Of a DNA stretch of 5,202 nucleotides, positions 1 through 5,128 are shown one piece after another. The position numbers and the translations under genes were made by a program. Every line of letters starts with the position of its first letter. Within the stretch, counting starts at the first letter, position 1. The stretch covers positions 1 to 5,202 of the forward strand of contig CAAHET010000044.1 in the NCBI GenBank assembly GCA_900772565.1, in the 5' to 3' direction. Source of the stretch: an uncultured Faecalibacterium sp. GTDB taxonomy: Bacteria > Bacillota > Clostridia > Oscillospirales > Ruminococcaceae. The notes under the pieces were generated by a model. That model did no database searches. It saw only the letters and a list, made by a program, of their open reading frames with translations, and was not told the origin of the DNA.

Positions 1-60
1 ACTCCCTCAGTCAAAACCTGACGGTTTTGCCAGCTCCCTCTGGGAGGGAGCCTCTGGCGC
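1..60. repeat. Bipartite hairpin repeat, copy 1
   Basis: This 60-bp element contains two consecutive stem-loops. The first has 7-bp arms, CAAAACC (12-18) and GGTTTTG (23-29), around TGAC. The second has 8-bp arms, GCTCCCTC (33-40) and GAGGGAGC (44-51), around TGG. It matches 5014-5073 at 59 of 60 positions, differing only at position 41 (T against G), and is related to 5129-5182. It has no T-tract, so it is not a classical terminator. It is probably one of the dispersed intergenic repeats of Faecalibacterium-like genomes, and its function is unknown. Confidence 0.85.
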
Positions 61-127
61 GCCCGCAAACTTTGCGCTTTAGCCAGGAACTTTACCGCTA
101 TGCCAAAGGCCCCATCTCAGAGGAAGA

Positions 128-164
128 CTTCCCCCGGCCGGGGGAAGATGTCACCGCAGGTGAC
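128..164. repeat. Pair of adjacent palindromes
   Basis: A perfect 20-bp palindrome (CTTCCCCCGG / CCGGGGGAAG, 128-147) is followed at once by a 6-bp stem-loop, GTCACC-GCA-GGTGAC (150-164). They lie inside the first repeat block, between the bipartite repeat and the inverted composite repeat. The hairpins have no following T-run. They look like further modules of the same intergenic repeat mosaic. Confidence 0.7.
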
Positions 165-180
165 AAAAAGGGGAATCTGT

Positions 181-346
181 CGAGCGCAGCGAGACTGGGG
201 GAGTTCAGGCGAGAACCCCTTCCGTCTTGCCGCTTCGCGTCAAGCCACCTTCCCCAAGGGGACGGCTTTAGCGGTGGCGGCAAAGTTTCCGGTATTGCCA
301 TAAGGCGTCCCCTTGGGGGAGCTGGCGCGGGAGCGCCTGAGGGGGT
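181..346 (-). repeat. Composite dispersed repeat, inverted copy
   Basis: Read on the minus strand, 215-346 aligns over its whole length with 2946-3080 on the + strand (about 132 against 135 bp). Shared blocks are the CCCCCTCAGG start, the GCTCCCCCAAGGGGACGCC hairpin core, CCGGAAACTTT, GCCGCCACC-like sequence, GCCGTCCCCTTGGGGAAGG and the GACGGAAGGGGT end. At 181-197 a 17-bp stretch is the exact reverse complement of 2867-2883. The two blocks are therefore inverted copies about 2.6 kb apart, flanking the rhomboid-holB unit. No transposase is present. Confidence 0.8.
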
Positions 347-379
347 AACTTCCCCGCCGCGCCAGAGGGGGTAAAAACA

Positions 380-817
380 GTGTGGAAAACCACAGTTTGT
401 GTCCGTTTTCCACACCGGGTTTTTCTCCCCGGCGGTTTGTGGAAAACTGCCCGGGGCAAGATTCCAAATTGGAGAAAAGCAAACCCGTAAGCCGGAGTAA
501 ACTGTAAAAACAAAAGAAAAACCTTCGACTTTCTTTTTTATAAAAGGCAGAATGCCCACATTTTAGCCCACAAATTTCCAGAATGCGGCGGCATCCATTA
601 CGGCTTGTATAGGGCTTTCCTCCACTGGATGTGGAAAACTATGTGGAAAAGGTGGAAAACATCGTTGGAAACTGCACCTCTTTTTCACAAAAACGGTGGA
701 AAACCCGGTGGAAAAAGTGAAAAGTTCATTCCAGATCGGATAGTCCATACAATTTTCGGTTGTCGTTTTGGGACTTAAAACCCGCATGAATGCTGTGTAT
801 TTCCCGCTTTTTCCACA
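380..817. other. DnaA-box-like cluster, candidate oriC or DnaA-binding locus
   Basis: Within 437 bp the nonamer TGTGGAAAA (reverse TTTTCCACA, one base from the DnaA box TTATCCACA) occurs exactly six times: + strand at 381-389, 438-446, 630-638 and 642-650; minus strand at 406-414 and 809-817. Three GGTGGAAAA variants lie at 651-659, 695-703 and 707-715. By chance about 0.003 exact copies would be expected in such a length. Two boxes form a perfect 11-bp inverted repeat (380-390 with 405-415). Several neighbours sit exactly 12 bp apart (630/642 and 695/707). An AT-rich stretch at 500-547, with a TTTTTTATAAAA run, could serve as an unwinding element. No dnaA, dnaN or rpmH lies in the window, so the origin call is inference; a DnaA-titration or DnaA-regulated site would look alike. 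This stretch has no credible gene. Confidence 0.55.
554..577 (+). repeat. Short 12-bp tandem GCCCACA repeat
   Basis: GCCCACATTTTA is followed directly by GCCCACAAATTT, so the GCCCACA core recurs after exactly 12 bp. The 12-bp step equals that of two box pairs in the surrounding DnaA-box-like cluster, and the CCCACA end resembles the conserved end of those boxes. It sits next to the AT-rich core. It may be a weaker binding-site pair, or chance. Confidence 0.35.
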
Positions 818-838
818 TCCCGGCGGCTTCAGTGTGAA

Positions 839-883
839 AAAACTGCGCTTGCAGCCTGTCTGCCGGGAAGAAAGTGCAGTTTT
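839..883. terminator. A/T-flanked stem-loop, possible terminator
   Basis: AAAACTGCGCTT (839-850) can pair with AAGTGCAGTTTT (872-883), giving a 12-bp stem with one G-T wobble. A small inner hairpin (GCAG 851-854 with CTGC 860-863) lies in the loop. The stem base is AT-only, with As upstream and Ts in the 3' arm, as in a weak bidirectional terminator. It sits just before the rhomboid promoter, so it could insulate that unit from transcription out of the DnaA-box region. The short T-run makes the terminator role uncertain. Confidence 0.4.
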
Positions 884-905
884 AACGCCTTCCGCGTGGA
901 TTTTC

Positions 906-934
906 TTGAATGCAGGGGCCGGTCATGGTAAAAT
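906..934 (+). promoter_or_regulatory. Sigma-A-type promoter of the rhomboid-holB unit
   Basis: A -35 box TTGAAT (906-911) and an extended -10 box TGGTAAAAT (926-934, hexamer TAAAAT 929-934) are separated by an ideal 17-bp spacer. Transcription would start near 941, giving a leader of about 42 nt to the ATG at 983. This start point leaves the in-frame ATG at 944 without a usable ribosome binding site, which supports the downstream start. Confidence 0.7.
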
Positions 935-982
935 AGGGGTAACATGAAACTGGCGGGGCATCCCGCAACGGAGGCGAAACAC

Positions 983-1627
983 ATGAACAACTGGCTGAAC
1001 AGGCTGGAGCGCAAGTATGGCCGCTACGGCATCCCGAACCTGACCAATATTCTGGTGGCCGGGCAGATTCTGGTGCTGGCCATCGAGCTGTTTGTTGACC
1101 GTACCTTCCCCTTCTGGCTGGGGCTCAGCCGCAGCCTGCTGCTGCAAGGACAAATCTGGCGGGTGGTAAGCTTTATCTTCATCCCCTTTTCCGGCGGTAG
1201 CATCCTCAGCGTGGTGCTGGGTATCTACTTTACATGGTTCGTCGGTACGGCGCTGGAACGGGAGTGGGGCGATTTCCGCTACACGGTGTATCTGCTGTCC
1301 GGCGTGCTGGGCACGGTGCTGGGCTGTCTGCTCACCGGCGTGACCGCCAGCACCTACTGCCTGTCCCTCTCGCTGCTGCTGGCCTTTGCCATGCTCTACC
1401 CGGAGGTGCAGCTGCTGCTCTTCTTCGTCATCCCCGTCCGGGTGAAGTACTTCGGCCTTTTCGCGGCGGTGCTGTGGGTATTCAGCTTTCTGGGCGCTTC
1501 CCTGCCCGGCAAGTTGGACTACCTGCTGTCCATGCTCAACGTCTGGCTCTTCTTTGCCCCTATGGCCTACCGCTCCCTCCGCGCATGGGTGCGCCGGGAG
1601 CAGTGGAAGAGGAAGAATAGGAGATAA
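983..1627 (+). CDS. Rhomboid-like membrane protein, catalytically dead
   Basis: This encodes a 214-residue polytopic membrane protein with the rhomboid fold. The start at 983 has GGAGG (970-974) 8 nt upstream; an in-frame ATG at 944 lacks such a site. The N-terminus ERKYGRYGIPNLTN is typical of a clostridial rhomboid-like family. Rhomboid features kept are the loop-1 WR pair (W59-R60), a TM2-like stretch ending in GTALEREWG (88-96) with YLLSGVLGTVLG after it, and FFVIPVRVKYF (147-157). The catalytic GxSG is replaced by about S123-T124-Y125-C126, and the protein contains no histidine at all, so the Ser-His dyad cannot exist. About six membrane segments are visible, with a basic C-terminus (RREQWKRKNRR). 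It is probably a pseudoprotease that binds or chaperones membrane proteins; partners are unknown. It precedes holB in the same unit, with no evident functional link. The fold call is strong, the role open. Confidence 0.85.
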   Translation: MNNWLNRLERKYGRYGIPNLTNILVAGQILVLAIELFVDRTFPFWLGLSRSLLLQGQIWRVVSFIFIPFSGGSILSVVLGIYFTWFVGTALEREWGDFRYTVYLLSGVLGTVLGCLLTGVTASTYCLSLSLLLAFAMLYPEVQLLLFFVIPVRVKYFGLFAAVLWVFSFLGASLPGKLDYLLSMLNVWLFFAPMAYRSLRAWVRREQWKRKNRR

Positions 1628-1630
1628 ATC

Positions 1631-2596
1631 ATGATGCTGGACCGCATGGAAGGCAACGCAGAACTGAAAACCAGCGTGCAGCAGATGCTTGCCACCCGGC
1701 GGCTGACCCACAGCGTGCTGCTGGTGGGTGAAGCCGGGCTTGGTACCGGCTTTGCCGCCCGCTGCATCGCCGCCGACTATCTCTACCCGGCAGGCGGTGC
1801 CGCCGCCGAGGCACTTTTGCGCGGCGAGTGCTGCCGCGCTGTGGCAAAAGCCGGTAAGCGCGACAGCGGCACGGTGGAGACCGGCATCGTGCGGGAAGCC
1901 ATCTCGGTGTCCGGCATGGGCAGCGGCGGGAAGTATCTGGTGGGTCAGGTCACCGCCATGCGCAGCGAAATTTTCAACACCAGCCTTTCCGCCGAGGGGC
2001 GCGCGGTGCTTTTGTACCATGTGGAGCGCATGAACGAGGAATCCGCCAACGCCCTGCTCAAGGTCATGGAAGAGCCGCCGGAGGGGGTGCTGTTCCTGCT
2101 CACGGCGGATTCGCTGGCCAGCGTGCTGCCCACCATCCGTAGCCGCTGCGTCAGCTTTGCGGTGGCACCGGTGTCCCCCGCCGACTGCACCCGCTACTGC
2201 GCGGCGCAGGGGGTGGACAAAAAAACAGCCGCACTGTACAGTGAGCTGTTCGATGGTCATATCGGCACGGTGCTGGCGGTCGCCCGGGACGAAGCCCGCG
2301 CCGCACAGGTGGAAAAGGCGCTGGAGCTTGCCCGCGCCGCTGCCGCCCGGGACAGCTACACCGCCGCTGTGCTGCTTGCCGCCTACGAAAAGGACAAGGC
2401 AGCCGCTTCTGCCCTGCTGACCGATTTCCGCGCTGTGGCAGCGGCGGGACTGCGCAGCAGCCCTCGCGCCCCGGTGCAGGGCACACAGGCACGGCAGGCG
2501 GTGCGTCTGGCAGATGCCGCCTTGCAGCGGCTGGGCGCGCAGGTGAACCCCAAGGTGGTGCTGGCGGTGTTCGCGGCCAAGTTGCGCACCCTTTGA
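1631..2596 (+). CDS. holB: DNA polymerase III subunit delta prime
   Basis: This encodes 321 residues of an AAA+ clamp-loader subunit, which helps load the sliding clamp onto primed DNA at the replication fork. The HSVLLVGEAGLGTG segment (27-40) is the degenerate P-loop: the lysine of GxxGxGK is T39, so ATP binding is unlikely, as is usual for delta-prime. The family signature ERMNEESANALLKVMEEPP (132-150) is followed by VLPTIRSRC (165-173), which carries the SRC motif that supplies an arginine finger to a neighbouring subunit. The four-cysteine zinc module of typical clamp loaders is missing; only C67-C68 remain. The C-terminal region is Ala/Arg-rich and divergent. AGGAGA (1619-1624) lies 6 nt before the first ATG; a second ATG follows directly, so the start could be 1634. 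The gene begins 3 bp after the rhomboid stop, implying translational coupling. The ricT-like gene often found beside holB in Firmicutes is absent. Confidence 0.88.
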   Translation: MMLDRMEGNAELKTSVQQMLATRRLTHSVLLVGEAGLGTGFAARCIAADYLYPAGGAAAEALLRGECCRAVAKAGKRDSGTVETGIVREAISVSGMGSGGKYLVGQVTAMRSEIFNTSLSAEGRAVLLYHVERMNEESANALLKVMEEPPEGVLFLLTADSLASVLPTIRSRCVSFAVAPVSPADCTRYCAAQGVDKKTAALYSELFDGHIGTVLAVARDEARAAQVEKALELARAAAARDSYTAAVLLAAYEKDKAAASALLTDFRAVAAAGLRSSPRAPVQGTQARQAVRLADAALQRLGAQVNPKVVLAVFAAKLRTL

Positions 2597-2604
2597 AAAA
2601 TAAC

Positions 2605-2725
2605 GAAAAACAAAAGATCCCTCCGGCGCTTGCGGTACACCGGAGGGATCTCTTGTTTGGGGTATTGCTTTGGTGTGAGGAGGAATCATGTGCGGGGAAG
2701 TGGTTGCGGCCCCACTGTCCCTGCA
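2605..2725 (-). ncRNA. Candidate small RNA, about 120 nt
   Basis: A minus-strand promoter (2732-2760) and a minus-strand terminator (2615-2651) with a strong T-tract bracket about 120 nt without a good leftward reading frame. The predicted transcript would begin near 2725. It can form short 5' stems around 2690-2718 (AGTGG/CCACT type), carries an exposed-looking CCUCCUC at 2683-2677, and ends in the terminator hairpin. CCUCC pairs with ribosome binding sites and is common in regulatory loops of Gram-positive small RNAs. This is inference from signals alone; no known RNA family was recognised. Confidence 0.3.
2615..2651. terminator. Bidirectional intrinsic terminator after holB
   Basis: A perfect 12-bp stem, AGATCCCTCCGG (2615-2626) with CCGGAGGGATCT (2640-2651), encloses a 13-nt loop. 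On the + strand it lies 18 bp after the holB stop and is followed by a modest CTTGTTTGG. On the minus strand it is followed by TTTGTTTTTCG, a clear T-tract, so it should end leftward transcripts even better. Leftward traffic could come from the carbonic anhydrase gene or from the promoter at 2732-2760. Confidence 0.8.
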
Positions 2726-2731
2726 AGATAC

Positions 2732-2760
2732 AGTATACCCGATTTTAAGCAAAAAGTCAT
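2732..2760 (-). promoter_or_regulatory. Minus-strand promoter pointing toward the terminator
   Basis: On the minus strand a -35 box ATGACT (2760-2755; consensus TTGACA) and a -10 box TATACT (2737-2732; consensus TATAAT) are exactly 17 bp apart. The predicted start is near 2725, firing left. No protein gene lies between it and the terminator at 2651-2615. The surrounding 2652-2859 region holds no convincing protein gene. Confidence 0.45.
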
Positions 2761-2859
2761 TACATTTCTGTGAAAATTCAAGAAAGTTCTTGAAACTTTG
2801 TACCGCAGTGCGAAAAAATAAAATGAAACGTTTGAGAAGAAAAAACATGTTCAGATGGC

Positions 2860-2945
2860 ACCCCTTCAGTCTCGCTGCGCTCGCCAGCTCCCCTAAGGGG
2901 GAGCCTTTGCGCTATGCCGGAAACTTTCCCGCCACCGCTGAAGTC
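2860..2945 (+). repeat. 86-bp dispersed repeat unit, first tandem copy
   Basis: This unit starts ACCCCTTCAGTCTCGCTGCG and includes a hairpin with 7-bp arms, GCTCCCC (2887-2893) and GGGGAGC (2898-2904). It then carries a 23-bp stretch starting ATGCCGGAAACTTT (2914-2936) that recurs identically at 3000-3022, exactly 86 bp later. It matches the first part of the composite repeat that follows. It lies downstream of the minus-strand carbonic anhydrase gene. Confidence 0.8.
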
Positions 2946-3080
2946 ACCCCCTCAGGCTCACTGCGTTCGCCAGCTCCCCCAAGGGGACGCCTTTGTGATA
3001 TGCCGGAAACTTTCCCGCCACCACAAAAAAGCCGTCCCCTTGGGGAAGGTGGCATCGCCGCAGGCGATGACGGAAGGGGT
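2946..3080 (+). repeat. Composite dispersed repeat, direct copy
   Basis: This 135-bp element is the inverted partner of 215-346. Its first part repeats the preceding 86-bp unit. Its second part has a TCCCC-TT-GGGGA hairpin (3035-3046) and a CATCGCC-GCA-GGCGATG hairpin (3053-3069), ending GACGGAAGGGGT. The element ends 11 bp from the stop codon of the carbonic anhydrase gene, so its hairpins would lie in that gene's 3' untranslated RNA. They may protect or terminate the transcript, though there is no T-tract. Confidence 0.8.
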
Positions 3081-3091
3081 AAACCGCACTC

Positions 3092-3610
3092 TCACCCGTT
3101 TTTCATCTGCTCCGCGTGCAGTTTGCCGTGCTCCACATAATGGGCGGCGTTGTGCAGGTTGGCTTCTACCTGCGCGGCGCTCACCTGCTTGATGACCCGG
3201 GCGGGCACGCCCACTGCCACCGAGTTGTCCGGGATGACCATGCCCTCCGGCACCAGCGCTCCTGCCCCGATGATGCAGTTTTTGCCCACAACGCAGTGGT
3301 TCAGCAATGTGGCGTGCATCCCGATCAAACTGCCGTCCCCTACGGTGCAGCCGTGCACCAGTGCGCAATGCCCTACCGTGACGTTTTCGCCAAGGGTCAC
3401 GCAGCCGCCGATGTCGCAGTGCAGCACCGCGTTGTCCTGCACGTTGCTGTTTTTGCCGATGGTCAGCGTGCCGTCATCGCCGCGCAGCACCGCGCCGTAC
3501 CAGACGGTGGAGCCGGGCTTCAAGACGACATCCCCCTGCACGGTAGCGCTGGGGGCCACAAAGGCTGCGCCTTCATCCCGGGGTGTTTTTCCACAAAAGG
3601 ATAAGAACAT
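3092..3610 (-). CDS. Gamma-class carbonic anhydrase family protein
   Basis: This encodes a 172-residue cytoplasmic left-handed beta-helix protein of the YrdA/PaaY/CaiE type, which is homotrimeric in known members. Hexapeptide repeats run from about residue 17 (AFVAPSATVQGDVV) to 135, followed by VAVGVPARVIKQ (131-142) and a C-terminal alpha helix. The three histidines that bind metal in gamma carbonic anhydrases are present: H64 (DNAVLHCD), and H81 and H86 (VGHCALVHG). R43 and D45 (RGDDG) and Q58/D59 also fit the family. The N-terminus FCGKTPRDEGAAFVAP aligns with family starts, and AAAGGTGG lies just upstream, so the start at 3610 is well supported. Many members show weak or no CO2 hydration, and some may act on other substrates. 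It is transcribed divergently from the carboxypeptidase gene, and hairpin repeats follow it. Confidence 0.9.
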   Translation of the reverse strand: MFLSFCGKTPRDEGAAFVAPSATVQGDVVLKPGSTVWYGAVLRGDDGTLTIGKNSNVQDNAVLHCDIGGCVTLGENVTVGHCALVHGCTVGDGSLIGMHATLLNHCVVGKNCIIGAGALVPEGMVIPDNSVAVGVPARVIKQVSAAQVEANLHNAAHYVEHGKLHAEQMKNG

Positions 3611-3640
3611 TGTTAAAAACCACCTTTCTCTTTTGGTTCT

Positions 3641-3669
3641 TTTATGGTATTCTTATAAGTAAGGAACAA
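3641..3669 (-). promoter_or_regulatory. Promoter of the carbonic anhydrase-like gene
   Basis: On the minus strand TTGTTC (3669-3664) and CATAAA (3646-3641) are 17 bp apart, placing the start near 3634 and leaving a short leader with AAAGGTGG before the ATG at 3610. The -10 box is imperfect. It abuts the + strand -10 of the carboxypeptidase promoter. Confidence 0.45.
3645..3653 (+). promoter_or_regulatory. Extended -10 promoter of the carboxypeptidase gene
   Basis: TGGTATTCT carries the TGn extension plus a -10 hexamer TATTCT (3648-3653). The -35 region is weak (about 3625-3631, T-rich), as tolerated by extended -10 promoters. The start would be near 3660, giving a leader of about 58 nt. The leader ends in the AAGGGGG ribosome binding site (3704-3710), 7 nt before the ATG at 3718. 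Confidence 0.5.
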
Positions 3670-3717
3670 AAATGTGCGCACCGGTTTTGCCGGAGCGGAA
3701 TTCAAGGGGGTACCTTC

Positions 3718-5007
3718 ATGCTTCACAACACGTTCTGCCGCCGTCTGGCAGCACTGGTACTCACGTTGGCGGTCGCCGTCAGCGCAGTGCTGCCGGTACT
3801 TGCAGTATACCCCATGCCCGTCCAGACTGCAACAGAGACCGAGGCGGTGTATCTGTTCAACGCGGACACCGGCAAGACCATCCTGAGCCAGAACGCCGAC
3901 CAGCAGAAATATGTGGCCAGCCTGACCAAGCTGATGACCGCCCTGCTGCTGGTGGAAAGCGGCAAGGACCTGAACGGTGAAGTGACCGTGCCCACCGATT
4001 TAACGCAGGAGTTCAAGGATATCCAGAACGCCAACGGCACCACCATGGGGCTGCGCATCGGCGAGACCGTGCGCCGCATCGACCTGCTGAACGCCATGCT
4101 CATCGTCAGCGCCAACGACGCCGCCAGCGTCATCGCGTGGGACGTGGGCGGCAGCATCGTGGGCTTTGTGCAGCAGATGAACGCCAAAGCGGCAGAGCTG
4201 GGCTGCACCGGCACGAATTTTACCTGTGCCCACGGCCTGTTTGACTACGGCAATGTGTCCACCGCACAGGATCTGGCAAAGATCGCCGCTGCCTGCGTGG
4301 AGAACCAGACCTTTGCACAGGTGGCGGGCACTGCCAGCTATGTGATGCCGGCCACCAATCTGCGCAAGGCGGAATATACCATCAGCAGCTCCAACAGCCT
4401 GATGAACAGCGAAAGCTCCAACTACCGGGAGTACGTCCAGTGGGTCAAGGGCGGCTTTACCACGCTGGCGGGCCGCTGCACTGTGGCTTTTGCCCAGCAG
4501 GACGGCCACAGCTACGGGCTGGTGATCCTTGGCTGCGACACGCCGGATCACCTGTTTACCGCGTGTGACGACCTGTTCGACTGGGCGTTTGCCAGCTTTG
4601 CCGACCGGCCGCTGGTGGATACCAAGACCGTGCTGACCACCGTAGACCTGAACAAGTGCCGCACCGAGCCGTCAGTGGAACTGTATGCCGCCGCCCCGGT
4701 CAGCGGCTACGGCCACAGCGATGATAAGGTAAGCTATTCCTTCGACTTGCCCGAGAGCGTCTCCGCCACCGTCAAGGAGGGCCAGAAGCTGGGCACCGCC
4801 ACCGTCTATCTGGACGGCTACGAGGTGGGACAGGTAGACCTTGTGACCCACCGGGAATATGTGTCGGATTTCCGCACCGATATCAAGGCCACCCTGCTGC
4901 TGCTCTGCGCCCTGATCTTGATTTTGTGCGCACTGGGCTTTGTCACCCTGCGCTGCGGCGGGCTGACCCTTAACCAGCGCCGCCGCCAGATGAAAAAGAG
5001 AAGATAA
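3718..5007 (+). CDS. D-alanyl-D-alanine carboxypeptidase (low-mass PBP)
   Basis: This encodes 429 residues of an S11-family (DacA/DacF-like) serine enzyme that removes the terminal D-alanine from peptidoglycan stem peptides outside the cell. A Sec signal peptide covers about residues 1-30 (basic MLHNTFCRR, then a hydrophobic core). Catalytic motifs are SxxK at S68-L-T-K71 in YVASLTKLMTA, SxN at S131-A-N133, and a KTG-like box at K244-G-G246 (WVKGGFTTLAGRC). The family segment LGCTGTNFTCAHGL is at 161-174. A PBP5-type C-terminal beta domain follows (about 300-385). Residues 391-413 are a true transmembrane helix followed by a basic tail (RRRQMKKRR), so it is anchored by a C-terminal helix with the tail inside the cell. 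Start: AAGGGGG 7 nt before ATG 3718, followed directly by the signal peptide; a longer in-frame reading from 3583 would run through the promoter and hide the signal. KGG replaces the usual KTG. It appears to be a single-gene unit. Confidence 0.92.
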   Translation: MLHNTFCRRLAALVLTLAVAVSAVLPVLAVYPMPVQTATETEAVYLFNADTGKTILSQNADQQKYVASLTKLMTALLLVESGKDLNGEVTVPTDLTQEFKDIQNANGTTMGLRIGETVRRIDLLNAMLIVSANDAASVIAWDVGGSIVGFVQQMNAKAAELGCTGTNFTCAHGLFDYGNVSTAQDLAKIAAACVENQTFAQVAGTASYVMPATNLRKAEYTISSSNSLMNSESSNYREYVQWVKGGFTTLAGRCTVAFAQQDGHSYGLVILGCDTPDHLFTACDDLFDWAFASFADRPLVDTKTVLTTVDLNKCRTEPSVELYAAAPVSGYGHSDDKVSYSFDLPESVSATVKEGQKLGTATVYLDGYEVGQVDLVTHREYVSDFRTDIKATLLLLCALILILCALGFVTLRCGGLTLNQRRRQMKKRR

Positions 5008-5013
5008 GAAAGA

Positions 5014-5073
5014 ACTCCCTCAGTCAAAACCTGACGGTTTTGCCAGCTCCCTCGGGGAGGGAGCCTCTGGCGC
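5014..5073. repeat. Bipartite hairpin repeat, copy 2
   Basis: This copy is 59/60 identical to positions 1-60. Hairpin arms are 5025-5031 with 5036-5042 and 5046-5053 with 5057-5064; the one difference (G at 5054) falls in the second loop. It begins 6 bp after the carboxypeptidase stop, so the hairpins would sit at the 3' end of that mRNA. It lacks a T-tract. Confidence 0.85.
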
Positions 5074-5128
5074 AGCGGGAAGTTTTCTCATTGCGCTTGA
5101 AACTTTAGTGACAGGGCTAACGGCGTAC

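Noticed and set aside
1..374. CRISPR array
   Set aside because: The repeats are hairpin modules of varied length without regular spacers, and there is no cas gene.
98..559. Minus-strand frame of 153 codons
   Set aside because: It crosses hairpin repeats and two DnaA-like boxes, has no ribosome binding site and matches no family.
563..787. Minus-strand frame of 74 codons
   Set aside because: It is made largely of the repeated TTTTCCACC/TTTTCCACA boxes (hence its Phe/Ser/Pro-rich product), and there is no ribosome binding site before its ATG.
944..982. Upstream in-frame start for the rhomboid-like gene
   Set aside because: The ATG at 944 lies about 3 nt after the predicted transcription start with no ribosome binding site, while GGAGG sits correctly before 983.
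923..2848. Long minus-strand open reading frame of 641 codons
   Set aside because: It lies antisense to the rhomboid-like and holB genes, both of which have clear family motifs, promoters and ribosome binding sites. Its Gln/His/Gly-rich sequence is what antisense reading of GC-rich genes yields.
2688..3140. Plus-strand frame with AGGAGG 4 nt before its ATG
   Set aside because: The ribosome binding site is tempting, but the spacing is short, no family is recognisable, and most of the frame runs through the dispersed repeats.
3587..3595. Additional TTTTCCACA nonamer
   Set aside because: It is a single copy inside the start of the carbonic anhydrase-like gene, far from the cluster, and is probably chance.
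3583..3717. Upstream in-frame start for the carboxypeptidase
   Set aside because: It would place translation across the promoter region and bury the signal peptide; ATG 3718 has AAGGGGG 7 nt upstream.
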